This document shows, one piece after another, positions 1-11,800 of a stretch of DNA of 64,000 nt (positions are counted from its first letter, which is position 1; the number at the start of each line of letters is the position of its first letter). The notes beneath the pieces are model-generated. The model was not told the DNA's origin, did no database searches, and was given only the letters and a program-made list of their open reading frames with translations. The translations under genes and the position numbers were made by a program. The DNA lies in assembly GCA_905250025.1 (NCBI GenBank), contig CAJNOJ010000244.1, positions 1 to 64,000 of the forward strand, read 5' to 3'. Source of the DNA: Adineta ricciae. Its lineage: Eukaryota; Rotifera; Eurotatoria; Adinetida; Adinetidae.

Positions 1-2019
1 TGGAGAGAAAGAAAGTGTTCAATGTCTTTTATTCTCCTCCCATAGCGTCCACTTGAGAAGTAGTGACTACTACTGTTCGATGTTGTATGTGAACAAGCGG
101 AGAGAATAAAGAGATCTGTCATAACAGGTGAGTGAAGTAAGTAATAGGAGCAATGGTAACGACATATACATGGACGATAGTAGTATGACAGCAGAATTAA
201 TGTCTAATGACACAAAGTTTGCACCGGTGGACGATGCAGAAGGGAGCGAAAAGGCGAAGAAGGGGAGGAGGAAACCGTTTCATACACTTGATCGAGTTTT
301 GCGTGCGGCATAAAATATGAGAGAAAGAAATTAGCACTCTAGTGAATGAGCGTTTTCCAAGAGAAGGTCATCATCTGCGAGCAGCACTAAGATCGATTGT
401 CAATGAACTAACTTTGGTTTGTGTGATTATTATTTGTTCATGCATTGTTGAGTATAGCCACGTAATGAGCGATGTATGTGCTACACTCAATCATTTTCTT
501 TCTTTTCCTATATCAAACACACGCACGCACGCACGCACATATATATGTAGGGTTTTATTCTATATATCTCTCGAAATATCATTCTGTCATTTAAAATAGT
601 TTCGAGAGTCATCCGATGTCATGTCTTTAATACTGAATAATTAACTTCTGTCGTTAATTGTCAATGATCATCGCCTGAGCGTGTACAGAACGCGTATTTT
701 CTTGTTTCCGACATTGTTGATTGTACAAAAAGAAAGGCGTGCATGCAGTGATAATCAGACAACAGATGAGGGTGTGTGTCCTTCTTCTGTAGCGTAAAAT
801 CAAATTTTTAGACATGCTATATCATAGAATACACAATAGAATAGATGATCGTTCATTGTTTTCGTCAAGGAATAAATCTCATTGGTATCTTGACTTCTTT
901 TTCCTTCTCTTTCATCGTTCAAATCAATTATTCGTACTCCATCAATCAATTGACTCAACTTCTCTTCTTCCCTCCCCTTCCCTCCCTCGTTCTCCTTCTT
1001 CTTCTCGAGAACATTTACAAGTCGGTTATGAAATGCAAACAAAACATTGTTAACTTCCATGTAATACAATTCATAAAATGTAAAGTAAACGTTCACGAAC
1101 AACAGTTTTGAATAAGTAATACAACCTTTTTGTTCTTTCTTTTTTTCTGCGTTCAAAAAAAAAAGAAGAAAGACAAATCTTCTACACTACACACATGTAT
1201 ATATATAACTGGACTGAAACTTATTCTCAATGTATATACATATGACACTGAATACTTAGAAATGAACGTTCTTTAGCACGTATCTATCATGAAGTAGTCA
1301 GTGTAAATATGACCCGAATCTAAAGATGATGATTGTTAGTTGTTCTTAAGTCGTGTAGTAATGTCCACGCGTAGTTGCATGACGTAGACGATATATGTCG
1401 TGTGTGTATTACTAAGGTTTCTCGGGTGTGCATGTCTCTTCATCATCACCGCCACGAACACTATATTCGACTATTGACCACGACGACCATTGTATGACGC
1501 ATGGGAAGTAATTCAGTTTCATTCATTTTTAATCAATTTGTAAATAGGCGAAGAGCGAACTCGTCTTCTCCGGAGGGGCAGTCAGTTGGCTATCCTCATC
1601 TGTACATATTTCTCAGTAGTAGAGGGAGAGTGTGTGTGTGTGTGTTGTTCTAATTACTATTGTATAGTATCCATTGCGTGCGTGTCATAGAACAAAAGAG
1701 AGAAGACGATTCTGGTGAACAATATATATATACATATTTCACCGCCTTCTTCAATTAGTGATTTGAATGTTGTTCGTTTTGTCAAACAAGACAATGAAAT
1801 AGTTCTTCGTCAGATTATGATGTAAGATGCATAGAACAGTCATTTTCCAATGATATTAAGAGTAAAAGCGATTGTTGTTATGATCTGCAATGTTGGATAA
1901 TGAATGTATCGAATGTTATCGATACATATCAGGCTCGGAACACTGATTATTAACGTGAATAATTCTCGTTGTTTTATTTCAGAATATTTGTTTGCGACGA
2001 AGAAAAAAAAAACAACCAA
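1..2019. other. Region without a supported gene; possible 5'-UTR exon at its left edge
   Basis: No convincing protein gene is seen in this 2-kb stretch. A strong splice donor (ACAG|GTGAGT) lies at about 127-133, and a good acceptor (TTATTTCAG) at about 1973-1981, just before the start codon at 2020. One reading is therefore a 5'-UTR exon ending near 127 joined to the Ig-protein gene by an intron of about 1.85 kb. That is inference only. Short simple repeats occur: ACGC units near 522-538 and GT units near 1631-1644. Open frames here lack recognisable motifs and overlap on both strands. Confidence 0.3.
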
Positions 2020-3608
2020 ATGAATTTATATCAACGATTCGTTCTTCTTTGGTTATTATTTCTCTTGATTGATATTATAAATGGTAAGTTTGGATAATTG
2101 ATTTCTGATTAGTCAGTCAGAGAAGAAAGAATCTCTCATGCGAACATCATTCCCAGAAGGATATCGATTATGATGTGTGTATTTGATATGAAAATAATCG
2201 AGTAAGACATTTCAATGGAGTTGCATGGCATAATTTCTAATTTGAGAAAGGTTAAACGAGAAAGAAAAATGTGCATCAACTTGAATTAGGTTGACGACGA
2301 ATAATCTGTCTGTAAATAGAAGGATTTTTAATTAACTAATTCAAATATCATAGCGAGATATAAGAAGTTGATTCGAGGTAAACGTCACGCAAATTTCAAC
2401 GACAGAAATCATTGAATGAAATGAACTTCACCAAGTTGTGTTCATTTTTTCTCATCAATGATAAATCTAAATTTATTATAACCATCACGAGAAAGTAGTT
2501 CCGATTTTTTTGTAAAAGGCCAATCTTCAAAATTAACCTTGAATGTAGTTCTCTAATGGAGATTGTCACTCGTGACAAATAAGTCGTTGAAGAACAATTG
2601 TTTTATTAATATCAATTATTGTATAGTTCTGCTCGATGACATAATTTCTTCTGAACAATCTCATTTTTTTTCTAGCGACAGGACGATTACAACCGAAACG
2701 TGTCACGGCTGAACACGGCTCTGATTTGTCTCTTTCGTGTACATTTCAAGAAGAAGACAGTGATAAAACTGTAAGCAACTCCTTTCGTTTCCCGTTCGAA
2801 CTTCGTTTTTCCTCTCACTTTCTTGCTTTAGATTGTACAATGGCTTTATCAAAATTTAACTGATTTTCACAGTAATTCTCGTACACATAAACCCTATTGG
2901 CGACCATTATTTCTCAATGCTCAATCATTGACACCGACTGAGACACGCTATAGTATTCAACAAAAAGTTCAACAAATCAATGATTCATCGATAGCGTATT
3001 CAACAATCTTAACATTGGCTAAAGTGACTGATTCAGACGAAGGTCTCTACATGTGCAAATCTCTTTCTCCGAAAACTATTCAAATGGCTTATCAAGTTCG
3101 TGTTATACGTTAGTTTCAAAAGAGCTCATCTGCTTTTTATTTGAGTTCAACAAATTTTCCTGTTTTTAGAAAGTCTGGATATTAATCCGAAACAGGTCAT
3201 TATTCCTGCTGATGAAAGTGGTCAATATTCCATCCGATTAAGTTGTATTTTAACGGATCATCATACAGGTCGTCGACACGAGATTCATTGGTGGCATAAC
3301 AACAAACGACTTGGTGCCAACTCGAATCGGCACGCTCGTATAACGAAAAACTCTACACAACATTCATTTATATCCACTCTGTTCTATACAGGCGAACCAG
3401 CGCATATCGCTGGTAGTTATGTATGTGAATCAGATCCCTTACGGAAATATATTTCAGTAGAATTAGAAAGCAATAAGTCCTCAGGTACGAGCAATCACTA
3501 CATTTTAGTCAAAATATGTTCTCTATTTCATGTCTTTTAGATTTAATCGTTAGTTCATGTCTGTTTCTGGCACTTGGTATTTCCTTTTCGAGATTTTTAT
3601 TCTTATGA
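2020..3608 (+). CDS. Secreted two-Ig-domain surface protein with hydrophobic C-terminal tail
   Basis: Five exons are read: 2020-2083, 2676-2770, 2832-3108, 3170-3484 and 3541-3608. Exon 1 encodes a signal peptide (MNLYQRFVLLWLLFLLIDII). The first Ig domain has the Cys in SLSCTF, the Trp in VQWLY and the Asp-x-Gly-x-Tyr-x-Cys signature in DEGLYMC. The second has LSCIL, IHWWHN and GSYVCES. The last exon gives a short hydrophobic tail (VSSCLFLALGISFSRFLFL) ending directly in the stop, as in a GPI-anchor signal or a tail anchor. Role is unknown; adhesion or recognition at the cell surface is the family expectation. Exon layout and domain order match the minus-strand gene at 7902-8827, including a phase-0 intron inside the first Ig domain. 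An AATAAA lies near 3750. Confidence 0.75.
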
Positions 3609-4478
3609 ACCCTGACGAAGACAAACGAAAATACACCGGTGAACATTCTCGTTTGTCGCCTATCACAAACACAAATATTGCTACTGTGTATATTCAGTAT
3701 TTTTTATTGTTTCATTCAGTTTTTTTGTAGTTTAAAAAAAAGATATTTCAAATAAAATCTAAAGCGCCTTGTACGATTTTGTTACGCTGAACACCGTTTC
3801 GTTCCAGGAAACCTAAAGCTCCACGACTTACATAAGATCCACTATTTCGATTACCGATCAAAATAGTATTATCTTTTCATTCACGAATTTAACTATTAAC
3901 ACACCTGAACATATTGCGTCACTCTTCATTGCACAATGATCATGTCACTGTTCACGTACACCTATTTCGTTTGCATATCTCGAGCCAATCATGAGATTAA
4001 TATTCTAATTGCTTAGTGATCTAACAATACCATTTCATGCTGCTCATATTCTCTTGTACTGGATCCCATTGACATTTAATAAACTTACATTTACACATCT
4101 TTACCTTAAGGCGTTCGGCGTTCAATCTAGACAACAACTTCTTTCGTCTTTATCACACAGTTTTGATCAAATCATTTGATAACCTTTATGAGCGAAACGA
4201 ATCCACAAAGAGAGACATCTACATCTCTTCAAACTATCGATGTGAGCATGCAAATTAGTGACCACGTAATTGATTGGATTCAATTTACGTAAGTCGTTTA
4301 GTATTCATTAACATCACCAGCTTCCTCTTCTTCTTTCTGTCTCTCTCTCTCCTTTCGTACTCACTTTCAATTGTTTGTACATACCTATATATAAATCATG
4401 CATCATCACATACACTTTCATCTGTTTCACGAACGTTTCTCTCCTGAAATAGTCTACAATTCAAATAAAGCACACATC
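3609..4478. promoter_or_regulatory. Intergenic region: Ig-gene 3' end and duplicated upstream region of copy 1
   Basis: No coding region is supported. The left part should hold the 3'-UTR of the Ig gene. From about 3990 rightward the sequence is recognisably similar to 5870-6440 upstream of the second tandem copy. Similarity is patchy at first and nearly complete from about 4220 (for example ATCGATGTGAG..GTGCAAATTAGTGACC is shared). The duplicated unit therefore carried promoter and 5'-UTR as well as the coding sequence. A CT-rich tract lies near 4328-4355, and the putative 5'-UTR exon ends at about 4480 before GTAAGAATA. Confidence 0.55.
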
Positions 4479-4620
4479 TCGGTAAGAATATCTACTTGAA
4501 TGATTGAGAGATTGATTCAAGATACGATGCATCTACTTTGTTTTCATCTAATTGAAATATCACACTGATAAAGCAATCGTTTCACAATTTCAATTCATTC
4601 TTCTTTGCATTTAGATTGTC

Positions 4621-5271
4621 ATGCAGTCATCAACTTCTCTACATTCTCTGTCATCCACAACATCTAGCAATTCTTCCAGCTATGGTTCTCGCACTATACT
4701 CGAAACCAAAGATCTTCCATATGCTGCACCTCGATGCCGATCATCTATCGCCGCATTCCTCGAAGATGACGATGCTTATACACTCATCTCGCCACCTTCA
4801 TCTCCTGTACCACCACCACCACCTCCTCCTCGCCGCCGCCGATCACAACTTTCCACATCCAACAAATCCATTGATAAATGTCGTCAGCTCTTTCGTACTT
4901 GTCTTGCGTCAACAGCTTCACCTCTCGCATTGTCAACACACTCTAAACTATCAACTTCGTTCATCCGACAAGAATACTTCGCAAAACTATGTCAAACTCA
5001 TCGATTGCTTCTTGTTCTCAACAGTTATCACTGTGAATGCGGTTGCCAATTTTCCATGGAAGAAGGCAGCTATGTTGTGCTATACGATCAACAAAGTCAA
5101 TCATGTTCATCATACAAAACCAAGGGTGGACTAGTGACAGTGATATCGAACGATTTGGTATGTTCGAAAGTGCCTTGTGAATATGTGTGTGATGTGGAAT
5201 TGTTACGTAGTCGTGTTCGATTGAGACGATATGGCAGTGGAAGTGATGATGAACAAAGTTTTGATTTGTAA
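4621..5271 (+). CDS. Unrecognised 216-aa protein, tandem copy 1
   Basis: The coding sequence is one exon. The 5'-UTR contains an intron (donor CTCG|GTAAGAATA near 4480, acceptor TTTAG at about 4613). The product has a Ser-rich N-terminus, an acidic patch (FLEDDDAY), a polyproline stretch followed by four Arg (PPPPPPPRRRR, about residues 64-74), a middle region with two Cys, and a compact C-terminal half with a CECGC motif and beta-like segments (SYVVLYD, GLVTVIS, YVCDVE). It ends in an acidic tail. I do not recognise the family. The C-terminal half could be a small SH3-like barrel, but that is only an impression. No signal peptide or membrane segment is seen. It differs from the copy at 6554-7204 by about 16 nucleotides, only 4 changing the protein, so this frame is under purifying selection. 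Confidence 0.75.
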   Translation: MQSSTSLHSLSSTTSSNSSSYGSRTILETKDLPYAAPRCRSSIAAFLEDDDAYTLISPPSSPVPPPPPPPRRRRSQLSTSNKSIDKCRQLFRTCLASTASPLALSTHSKLSTSFIRQEYFAKLCQTHRLLLVLNSYHCECGCQFSMEEGSYVVLYDQQSQSCSSYKTKGGLVTVISNDLVCSKVPCEYVCDVELLRSRVRLRRYGSGSDDEQSFDL

Positions 5272-5869
5272 TATTCAATTGTATTTTGGCATTTTTATTT
5301 ATATAATAAATATAACTTGTTATGCACACAGAATTCTGTAGTTCTCAAACGATAAAAGAGGTTTTATCATGCACATTAGTGATCTATGGGTGTGAAAGAT
5401 AAGAATCAGGCCGAAGAGAGCAAGAAAATCAAGTGATTGACAACTGAAACAACGAAAGAAATCCCCACTATTTGTTTTTTTATTGTACGGGTATAAGTGT
5501 TTTGATGGCATACACAAGTGTTTTACATTCATATGTAAAAGCGGTTTTGTTTTGAATAATTTCGGAAAATAATAATGAAAAAACGGTAACATTAGCGTAA
5601 TGGTAGCAACATAAATCGTGTCCAGTGAAACGTAAACAAAACAGTCCTCTGATATATTAATTTAATATATATTACATAGAACAAAATGACTCGAAGAATT
5701 GAATTACGCGATCTACATGCTGAGTGTTCAAATGTCATTTCTGTCTTTTGACAATATGCGTCCGAAAGCGATGTTCAGTTTGTTGAATAAAATATTGCAT
5801 TAAGCAACATTGCGTACCTAAGACGATCTTTTCTGTCAATCACATTCAATGTCGACATCATAATTTGTA
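5272..5869. other. Spacer between the tandem copies
   Basis: This stretch holds the 3' end of copy 1 and unique sequence before the duplicated upstream block of copy 2. Similarity between the two copies fades within about 20-30 bp after the stop codons (TTGTATTTTGGCATT is shared). A minus-strand open frame at 5320-5592 has no motif and is not supported as a gene. I see nothing else in it. Confidence 0.5.
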
Positions 5870-6553
5870 ACGCACTTTTCTCATAACAATCAAGAGATTA
5901 ATACTCTAATTGGCTAGTTATATAACAATCACACTTAAGACAATACTGCTTCATGCTGCTCATTTTCACCTGCATCTTATGTTATACGAATGAAATTTAT
6001 CACTTTGTTGATATTTAGCAGTATTTCACCGATGCATCTTCTCCTTTAGGCTATGCACTAAATTAACTATAAAGAACAGTTTCTTTCTTCTTTATCAGTC
6101 AATTTTGATCAAATCATTTGATAACTTTTATGAACGAAACCAATCCACAAAGGGAGACATCTTCACTTTCAGACTGTTTGATCACTTCTTGAAAGATATC
6201 GATGTGAGTGTGCAAATTAGTGACCGCGTAATTGATTGGATTCAATTTATGCAAGTCGTTTAGTATTCATTAACATCACCAGCTTCCTCTTCTTCTTTCT
6301 CTCTCTCTCTCCTTTCGTACTCACTTTCGATTGTTTGTACATACCTATATATAAATCATGCACCATCACATTCACCTTCATCTGTTTCACGAACGTTTCT
6401 CTCCTGAAACAGTCTACAATTCAAATAAAGCACACATCTCGGTAAGAATATCTACTTGAATGATTGAGAGATTGATTCAAGATACGATGCATCTACTTTG
6501 TTTTCGTCTAATTGAAATATCACACTCCTAAAATATTCTTATTTCAGATTGTC

Positions 6554-7204
6554 ATGCAGTCATCAACTTCTCTACATTCTCTATCATCCACAACATCTAG
6601 CAATTCTTCCAGCTATGGTTCTCGCACCATTCTCGAAACTAAAGATCTTCCATATGCTGCACCTCGATGTCGATCATCTATCGCCGCATTCCTCGAAGAT
6701 GACGATGCTTATACACTCATGTCGCCACCTTCATCTCCTGTACCACCGCCACCACCTCCTCCTCGCCGCCGCCGATCACAACTTTCCACATCCAACAAAT
6801 CCATTGATAAATGTCGTCAGCTCTTTCGTACTTGTCTTGCGTCAACAGCTTCACCTCTCGCATTGTCAACACACTCTAAACTATCAACTTCATTCATCCG
6901 ACAAGAATACTTTGCAAAACTATGTCAAACGCATCGATTGCTTCTTGTTCTCAGCAGTTATCACTGTGAATGCGGTTGTCAATTTTCCATGGAAGAAGGC
7001 AGCTATGTTGTGCTGTACGATCAACAAAGTCAATCGTCTTCATCATACAAAACCAAGGGTGGACTAGTGACAGTGATATCGAACGGTTTGGTATGTTCGA
7101 AAGTGCCTTGTGAATATGTGTGTGATGTGGAATTGTTACGTAGTCGTGTTCGATTGAGACGATATGGCAGTGGAAGTGATGATGAACAAAGTTTTGATTT
7201 GTAA
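6554..7204 (+). CDS. Unrecognised 216-aa protein, tandem copy 2
   Basis: This is the near-identical partner of the gene at 4621-5271, offset by 1,933 bp. The coding sequence is one exon after a 5'-UTR intron (donor near 6441, acceptor TTATTTCAG at about 6547). Protein differences from copy 1 are four: Ile to Met after YTL, Asn to Ser in the LNSYH segment, Cys to Ser in QSQSC, and Asp to Gly in ISND. An upstream in-frame Met at 6512 lies inside the 5'-UTR intron. The start at 6554 is preferred because it matches copy 1 and directly follows the acceptor. Function is unknown. Both copies look intact. Confidence 0.75.
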   Translation: MQSSTSLHSLSSTTSSNSSSYGSRTILETKDLPYAAPRCRSSIAAFLEDDDAYTLMSPPSSPVPPPPPPPRRRRSQLSTSNKSIDKCRQLFRTCLASTASPLALSTHSKLSTSFIRQEYFAKLCQTHRLLLVLSSYHCECGCQFSMEEGSYVVLYDQQSQSSSSYKTKGGLVTVISNGLVCSKVPCEYVCDVELLRSRVRLRRYGSGSDDEQSFDL

Positions 7205-7901
7205 TAATAAATTGTATTTTGGCATTGTTTTTAATGCGATTACGCATGAATTTAAGTCAATCTCGTCCTTGTAGTTTGATAATGAATTCATTTTCAGAAT
7301 GTATCTATCGCCAGCGGTAGTATAACGACTAATCCGTTCTCCGCTTCTTTCCCGGATGAGTAATGTTCGAAAGGGAGAGATAGAGAGGGATGATTATTTT
7401 TAGATAAGATGACGCTGATGATGTCGATGATGTAATAATAACTAAGTGAGTGGAACATGAGAAGTACAACATTAACGAGACGGGTAGAAAATAGTTTCAC
7501 TCTTGCTTTTGTTCAATATTTATCATTAATTCTTTTCAAGATAAATTTCCTCGCTTGTTCTTGTCGTAATAGAACTATAATTGGAAACATGTCGAGCGAC
7601 AAACTTTCAAGGCCAATTGACGATGATAGAAACATACATCGATATGTATATAATATTCATTGTTTGACTTTTTCTCTCTGAGATATTCTCCGGAGAAAAC
7701 ATTCCCTATAATTCTAGTGACAAGGTCTTATATCGAGAGTCTACTGTCATCTTCATTTGTAATTTGGATCGATGAACAAAAAAAGAGAAAAGAAACGAAG
7801 AGCGAACATGATAACAAACACTGTGTAACACACATGCAAAAAAGAAAATGAGAAGAGAAATATACGATCAAAAAAAAAGCAGGAAAAGAAAAGATAATTA
7901 T
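7205..7901. other. Convergent spacer, no gene seen
   Basis: This lies between the 3' end of tandem copy 2 (+) and the 3' end of the second Ig gene (-). Open frames on both strands are short, overlapping and without motifs. It should hold both 3'-UTRs. Nothing else was recognised. Confidence 0.4.
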
Positions 7902-8827
7902 TCATCGTAGAATAAAAATGATGTTCATGATGAAAACTAATAACGACCATGTAGACATCAGCTTGTTACTTGTCGATTTTGAATATTCAAGTACTAGAAA
8001 AGGCAGGAAGAAGTTCGATTATTTTCAGATGAGAAAATCATGCTGAGAAACTTACTCGAATTTGTATACAAGATCTGTACATTTTTGCTGATTAGACCAT
8101 CGTTATAGTCACATGTAAATGAGCCCGTATCATTCAATGATAAATTATGTATATATAAAATTAATGTTGCTTGATTATGAAGAGAATATTTATTGATTAT
8201 ATGAGAATTTCGCTCATAATTTATTTCATGCTTATTATGAAACCATTTTATATTTAGTGGATCGATCGAATGAAGAGTTGAATCTCGTACAGTGCAAGAT
8301 AGATTGATTGAACGTTGTGAAGGATGTAATTCAAGAATGCCATCGTTGGGAAAGATTTTCAATGAAGCTAAAGAAAAGAACTTGCTATGAATAATTGAAA
8401 ACATGTTTTGTTCATACGAAGGACAGTTATGTTGAAAATATTGGCAAGATATTGATGTTGATTGGATTTACACATATAAATTCCTTCATCAGATAGATTC
8501 AATTGATTGATAGTTAAGATAGATAAGTGTTTTTGGGTTTGAAGATGATAACCACTATAATCCACAATGAAACGTTGATTATTTTGCGTTAAACGACGTG
8601 CATTTGCATATAATGGTAACCATTTTATTCCATTACTCGTAGGAATTCTTGGTCGATAGACCCAAGTAATCTAAGATAAAGTTACAAACAGAGATGAAAG
8701 GTGCAGAGGAAAAGAAAATGAAGACATACGACGGCATTCGGAGGCAATTGAGCGATTTCACATCGAAGTGAAACGGTGGAATCAAGTTCGCCACTTACAT
8801 ATCGGGTGTTGGACGAATCGACAATAC
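7902..8827 (-). CDS. Second two-Ig-domain surface protein, 5' exon(s) not found
   Basis: Read on the minus strand. Exons run from 8827 (after acceptor TTTCAAG) to about 8730, then about 8670-8425, about 8370-8060, and a last exon ending at 7902. The first Ig domain has LRCEI, ITWVYR and DEGIYMC. The second has LSCTV, IKWFHN and DTGSFTC. The last exon encodes a hydrophobic tail (STWSLLVFIMNIIFILR) ending at the stop, as in the plus-strand gene at 2020-3608. The intron just after the first-domain Cys (..NAV|ITW) matches ..DKT|IVQW there in place and phase, so the two are paralogues in inverted orientation. A signal-peptide exon must lie above 8830 but was not identified. A possible donor (GAG|GTATGT) near 9243 could end a 5' exon. 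Confidence 0.65.
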
Positions 8828-11800
8828 CTTGAAATATTCAATTAATCAATAACAGGAAAACATCTCCTTTCTTCTTTCTATTAGCCTACCATACATATTT
8901 CTTCTCCTGCTGTTCAATTTAATGACTAGTCATAGGGCGGATCTATTATATTTTGCTGTTTTGCCACTAACATATTAAGAAAAAGAAGTCTTTCATCTCG
9001 TCCAACTGTTCTTTCGATTGAGATATATGCTCACTGTGATTTCTTGATCAAATCAAACAGATTTGTCATTAGAAGAGAAAAGTTAATATCTACAGTGACT
9101 AACACAATGCACTATTATCTTAACATTTTTCCAATGTATACGGCCTTTAGTAAACAGCAATGAAGAAATCTCTCATTCTTTCTTTTTCTTTTTATCACAC
9201 AAATATTGTTGTTATACACACGGGAGATTAATTAGCTGTACATACCTCAACTTAACCGGTTGAGCACGCGCGACTGAACAGAAAAAAAACGAAAAAAACT
9301 GTTTGTAATTAAATGATTTCGTTGTTTATACAAGATCGATAGATACACGTTTCCTATCTCTAAAGGCATACTCCAAATGGCTATGGTGATAAAAAAAATA
9401 CGACTGAAGATATCAACGAGTACAGTAAAGAAGAAAACTTTAGTAAGAGTAGTTACCGGTAACAGATATAATGAAGAGAAGAAATTGAGTAATCATGGTA
9501 AGAAGTAATCAGATAAAGTCATGGTGGCATAACAAGAAAGTCTTTATTGATAAGATGACAATGTTATTGAATGAATGCAGATTATGTTGTGTTGACGAAA
9601 TGTAATACAAAACAAATGCGAAGTTTTCTTTTTTTTTGTGTTCCTTTAATTTTGTTTCTGTCGTCCGATGATTAACAAATTGCCATATACCACGCTACGG
9701 AATAGAAAATGAAAAGAATATATGTCTGTATGCGTGTATGAAGTCGTTCGTTTGTTGAACAATTGAAGAGAAGAGAACGGAGAACGATGTAGAAGTGAAG
9801 GGAGAAGAGAAAGAACGTACGTCTGATTCCCGAAAAAAATAACACTCACTCCTCCTTCGTCTCTTTCTAATCTTCCTTTCTCGCTTCTTGTACATATATA
9901 CAATGAGGAAAAGAAACTATGAAAGCCATGTTATATGGTCAGAACTAATTGAGGAAAGTGAATGAAATCTATATATATATATTAAATCTTGTGACATAAG
10001 ACGATTTGACTAGTATGTGTGAGTGTGTCCTTATATTTTTTCAATGAAATCAGACCTACTCTTATACATTTACGTTAAATTTCTTCTAACTAAATAAGGC
10101 AAAGAAAAAAAAAATCTATACATGTTCATACACTAATGATCTCATTGACAGCCAATGGTGTTCATCAAGCCTAGCACACAAGTCGAGCAGCATTACGGTG
10201 ACTATTATTAATTCGACATCTACTTTCACTTCTGTCTAAGCTAATGAACAAATGAATTAATACCTGCATGCATACAGATACATGCATTTACTTTCTATAA
10301 ACAATATCGATCGCAGTTGTCTCTCATGTAAGCATGTATATACATATATGTACCATTTGAAAAATGGGGGACGAAGTGCCTGGCGATAATCTATTTGAAC
10401 ATATACAAATATCTTCGGCAAAAAAATGTTATTCTTTGACATTCTCATAGCAGATATGCTCAATTGAAAATTTGTACGAAACGAATGAGTAACTAAATAA
10501 ATGATTGAAATATGAATAGTGCAAGTGTCAATGTGTCACTCATCACTATTGAATAGGAACACAAGGACAGTATTCGACTAATGGTCGGGCTCTTACTCTC
10601 AACCGAAGGGTCCACTTAAGGCACCATACAGACATACTATACACAGGTCTATACGAACGCGTGCGAAACAATATGATGCAATAACAACATACACACACAC
10701 ACGCGTATATATGTATATATCCGAAAGAGAATAAAAGTCTAATTGTTCTTCACCACCTGTTCTTCCCTAATCGAATAGTTGCTTGTTTGTTCAAGTCGTT
10801 TAAGAACCTAACAACGCATCTGGATGAGATGTTTTACTATATATATATAGATTGTGTATGTGCGTGTGTTTATGTATATATGTGACTCTTTCTATCTCAA
10901 TTTAATCAACGAATGATAGATATCATTGAATGAAATGAAGCTAAAAGCTTTCTTTTGATTTTTCATCGTACAATGCCGCACTAGTTATTTTCTATTTGTG
11001 CAAAGAATGTGACTATCAACTAATGATGACAACAGTCTTACTAGTCTTTATACTTTAACTCGTTCGATGTGATGCATTGCGACAGCTGAGTGTCACAAGT
11101 GTATCGTCAATATAACCTCGTCGAAACAATCTTAAATACATTTTTTTGTTTATATAAGTTATAGGATTGTCGCATAGACGTTGTATCCACAAGGCATCGA
11201 ACGTCTGAGATCAATTTGGGCTCTTACTTTCTTTTCTTTGATACCACGAAGCTTGAAAATAATTAAGTGACTTAATATCTAGACATATTATCTTTGTTAA
11301 CAAGACTCACTCTTCTTATTGTCATGTAGAATTGACCTGTAACTCTCGTTGTCTATTGTTGTTGAACAAAGTATATGACAGAAGAGGAAAACGTCATCTC
11401 CGGTTTAATATGAATGATAGACGAAGAGATAGAAGACAAAGAATGTTGAAACCAATTGTAGGTTCTTTCTCTTTGACTAAACGTAGACAATCTATTGACA
11501 AGAAATTGATTCATAATGGATGTCTTGTGTGTGATGAATAGTACAGATCAAAGATGTTGCCGTTCAAAGATTTTTATCTCTCTACGATATCAATTCACTA
11601 GAGTCAATAGACAAAAGAAGAAATATTTCTGTTTGATACTTTATTAAAAGAAAATCATCTCAGAGAATACAGTTCATCTGTTCGAATACTTTATTAATGA
11701 TAATGTTCCGACATAAAATTAATTCTATCGATACAGTTGTTTCTGTCAGCTCATTAATAATAAAAAAAAACTCGAACAGTTGTTTTCCTTTCTTCTCATT

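Noticed and set aside
800-1156. 118-codon minus-strand frame overlapped by plus-strand frames
   Set aside because: Lys/Glu-rich composition follows CT-rich DNA. No motif or splice context, and competing frames lie on the other strand.
4616-5134. Overlapping 172-codon frame in tandem copy 1 (and 6549-7067 in copy 2)
   Set aside because: Differences between the copies are mostly amino-acid changing in this frame but mostly silent in the 216-aa frame, so it is not under selection.
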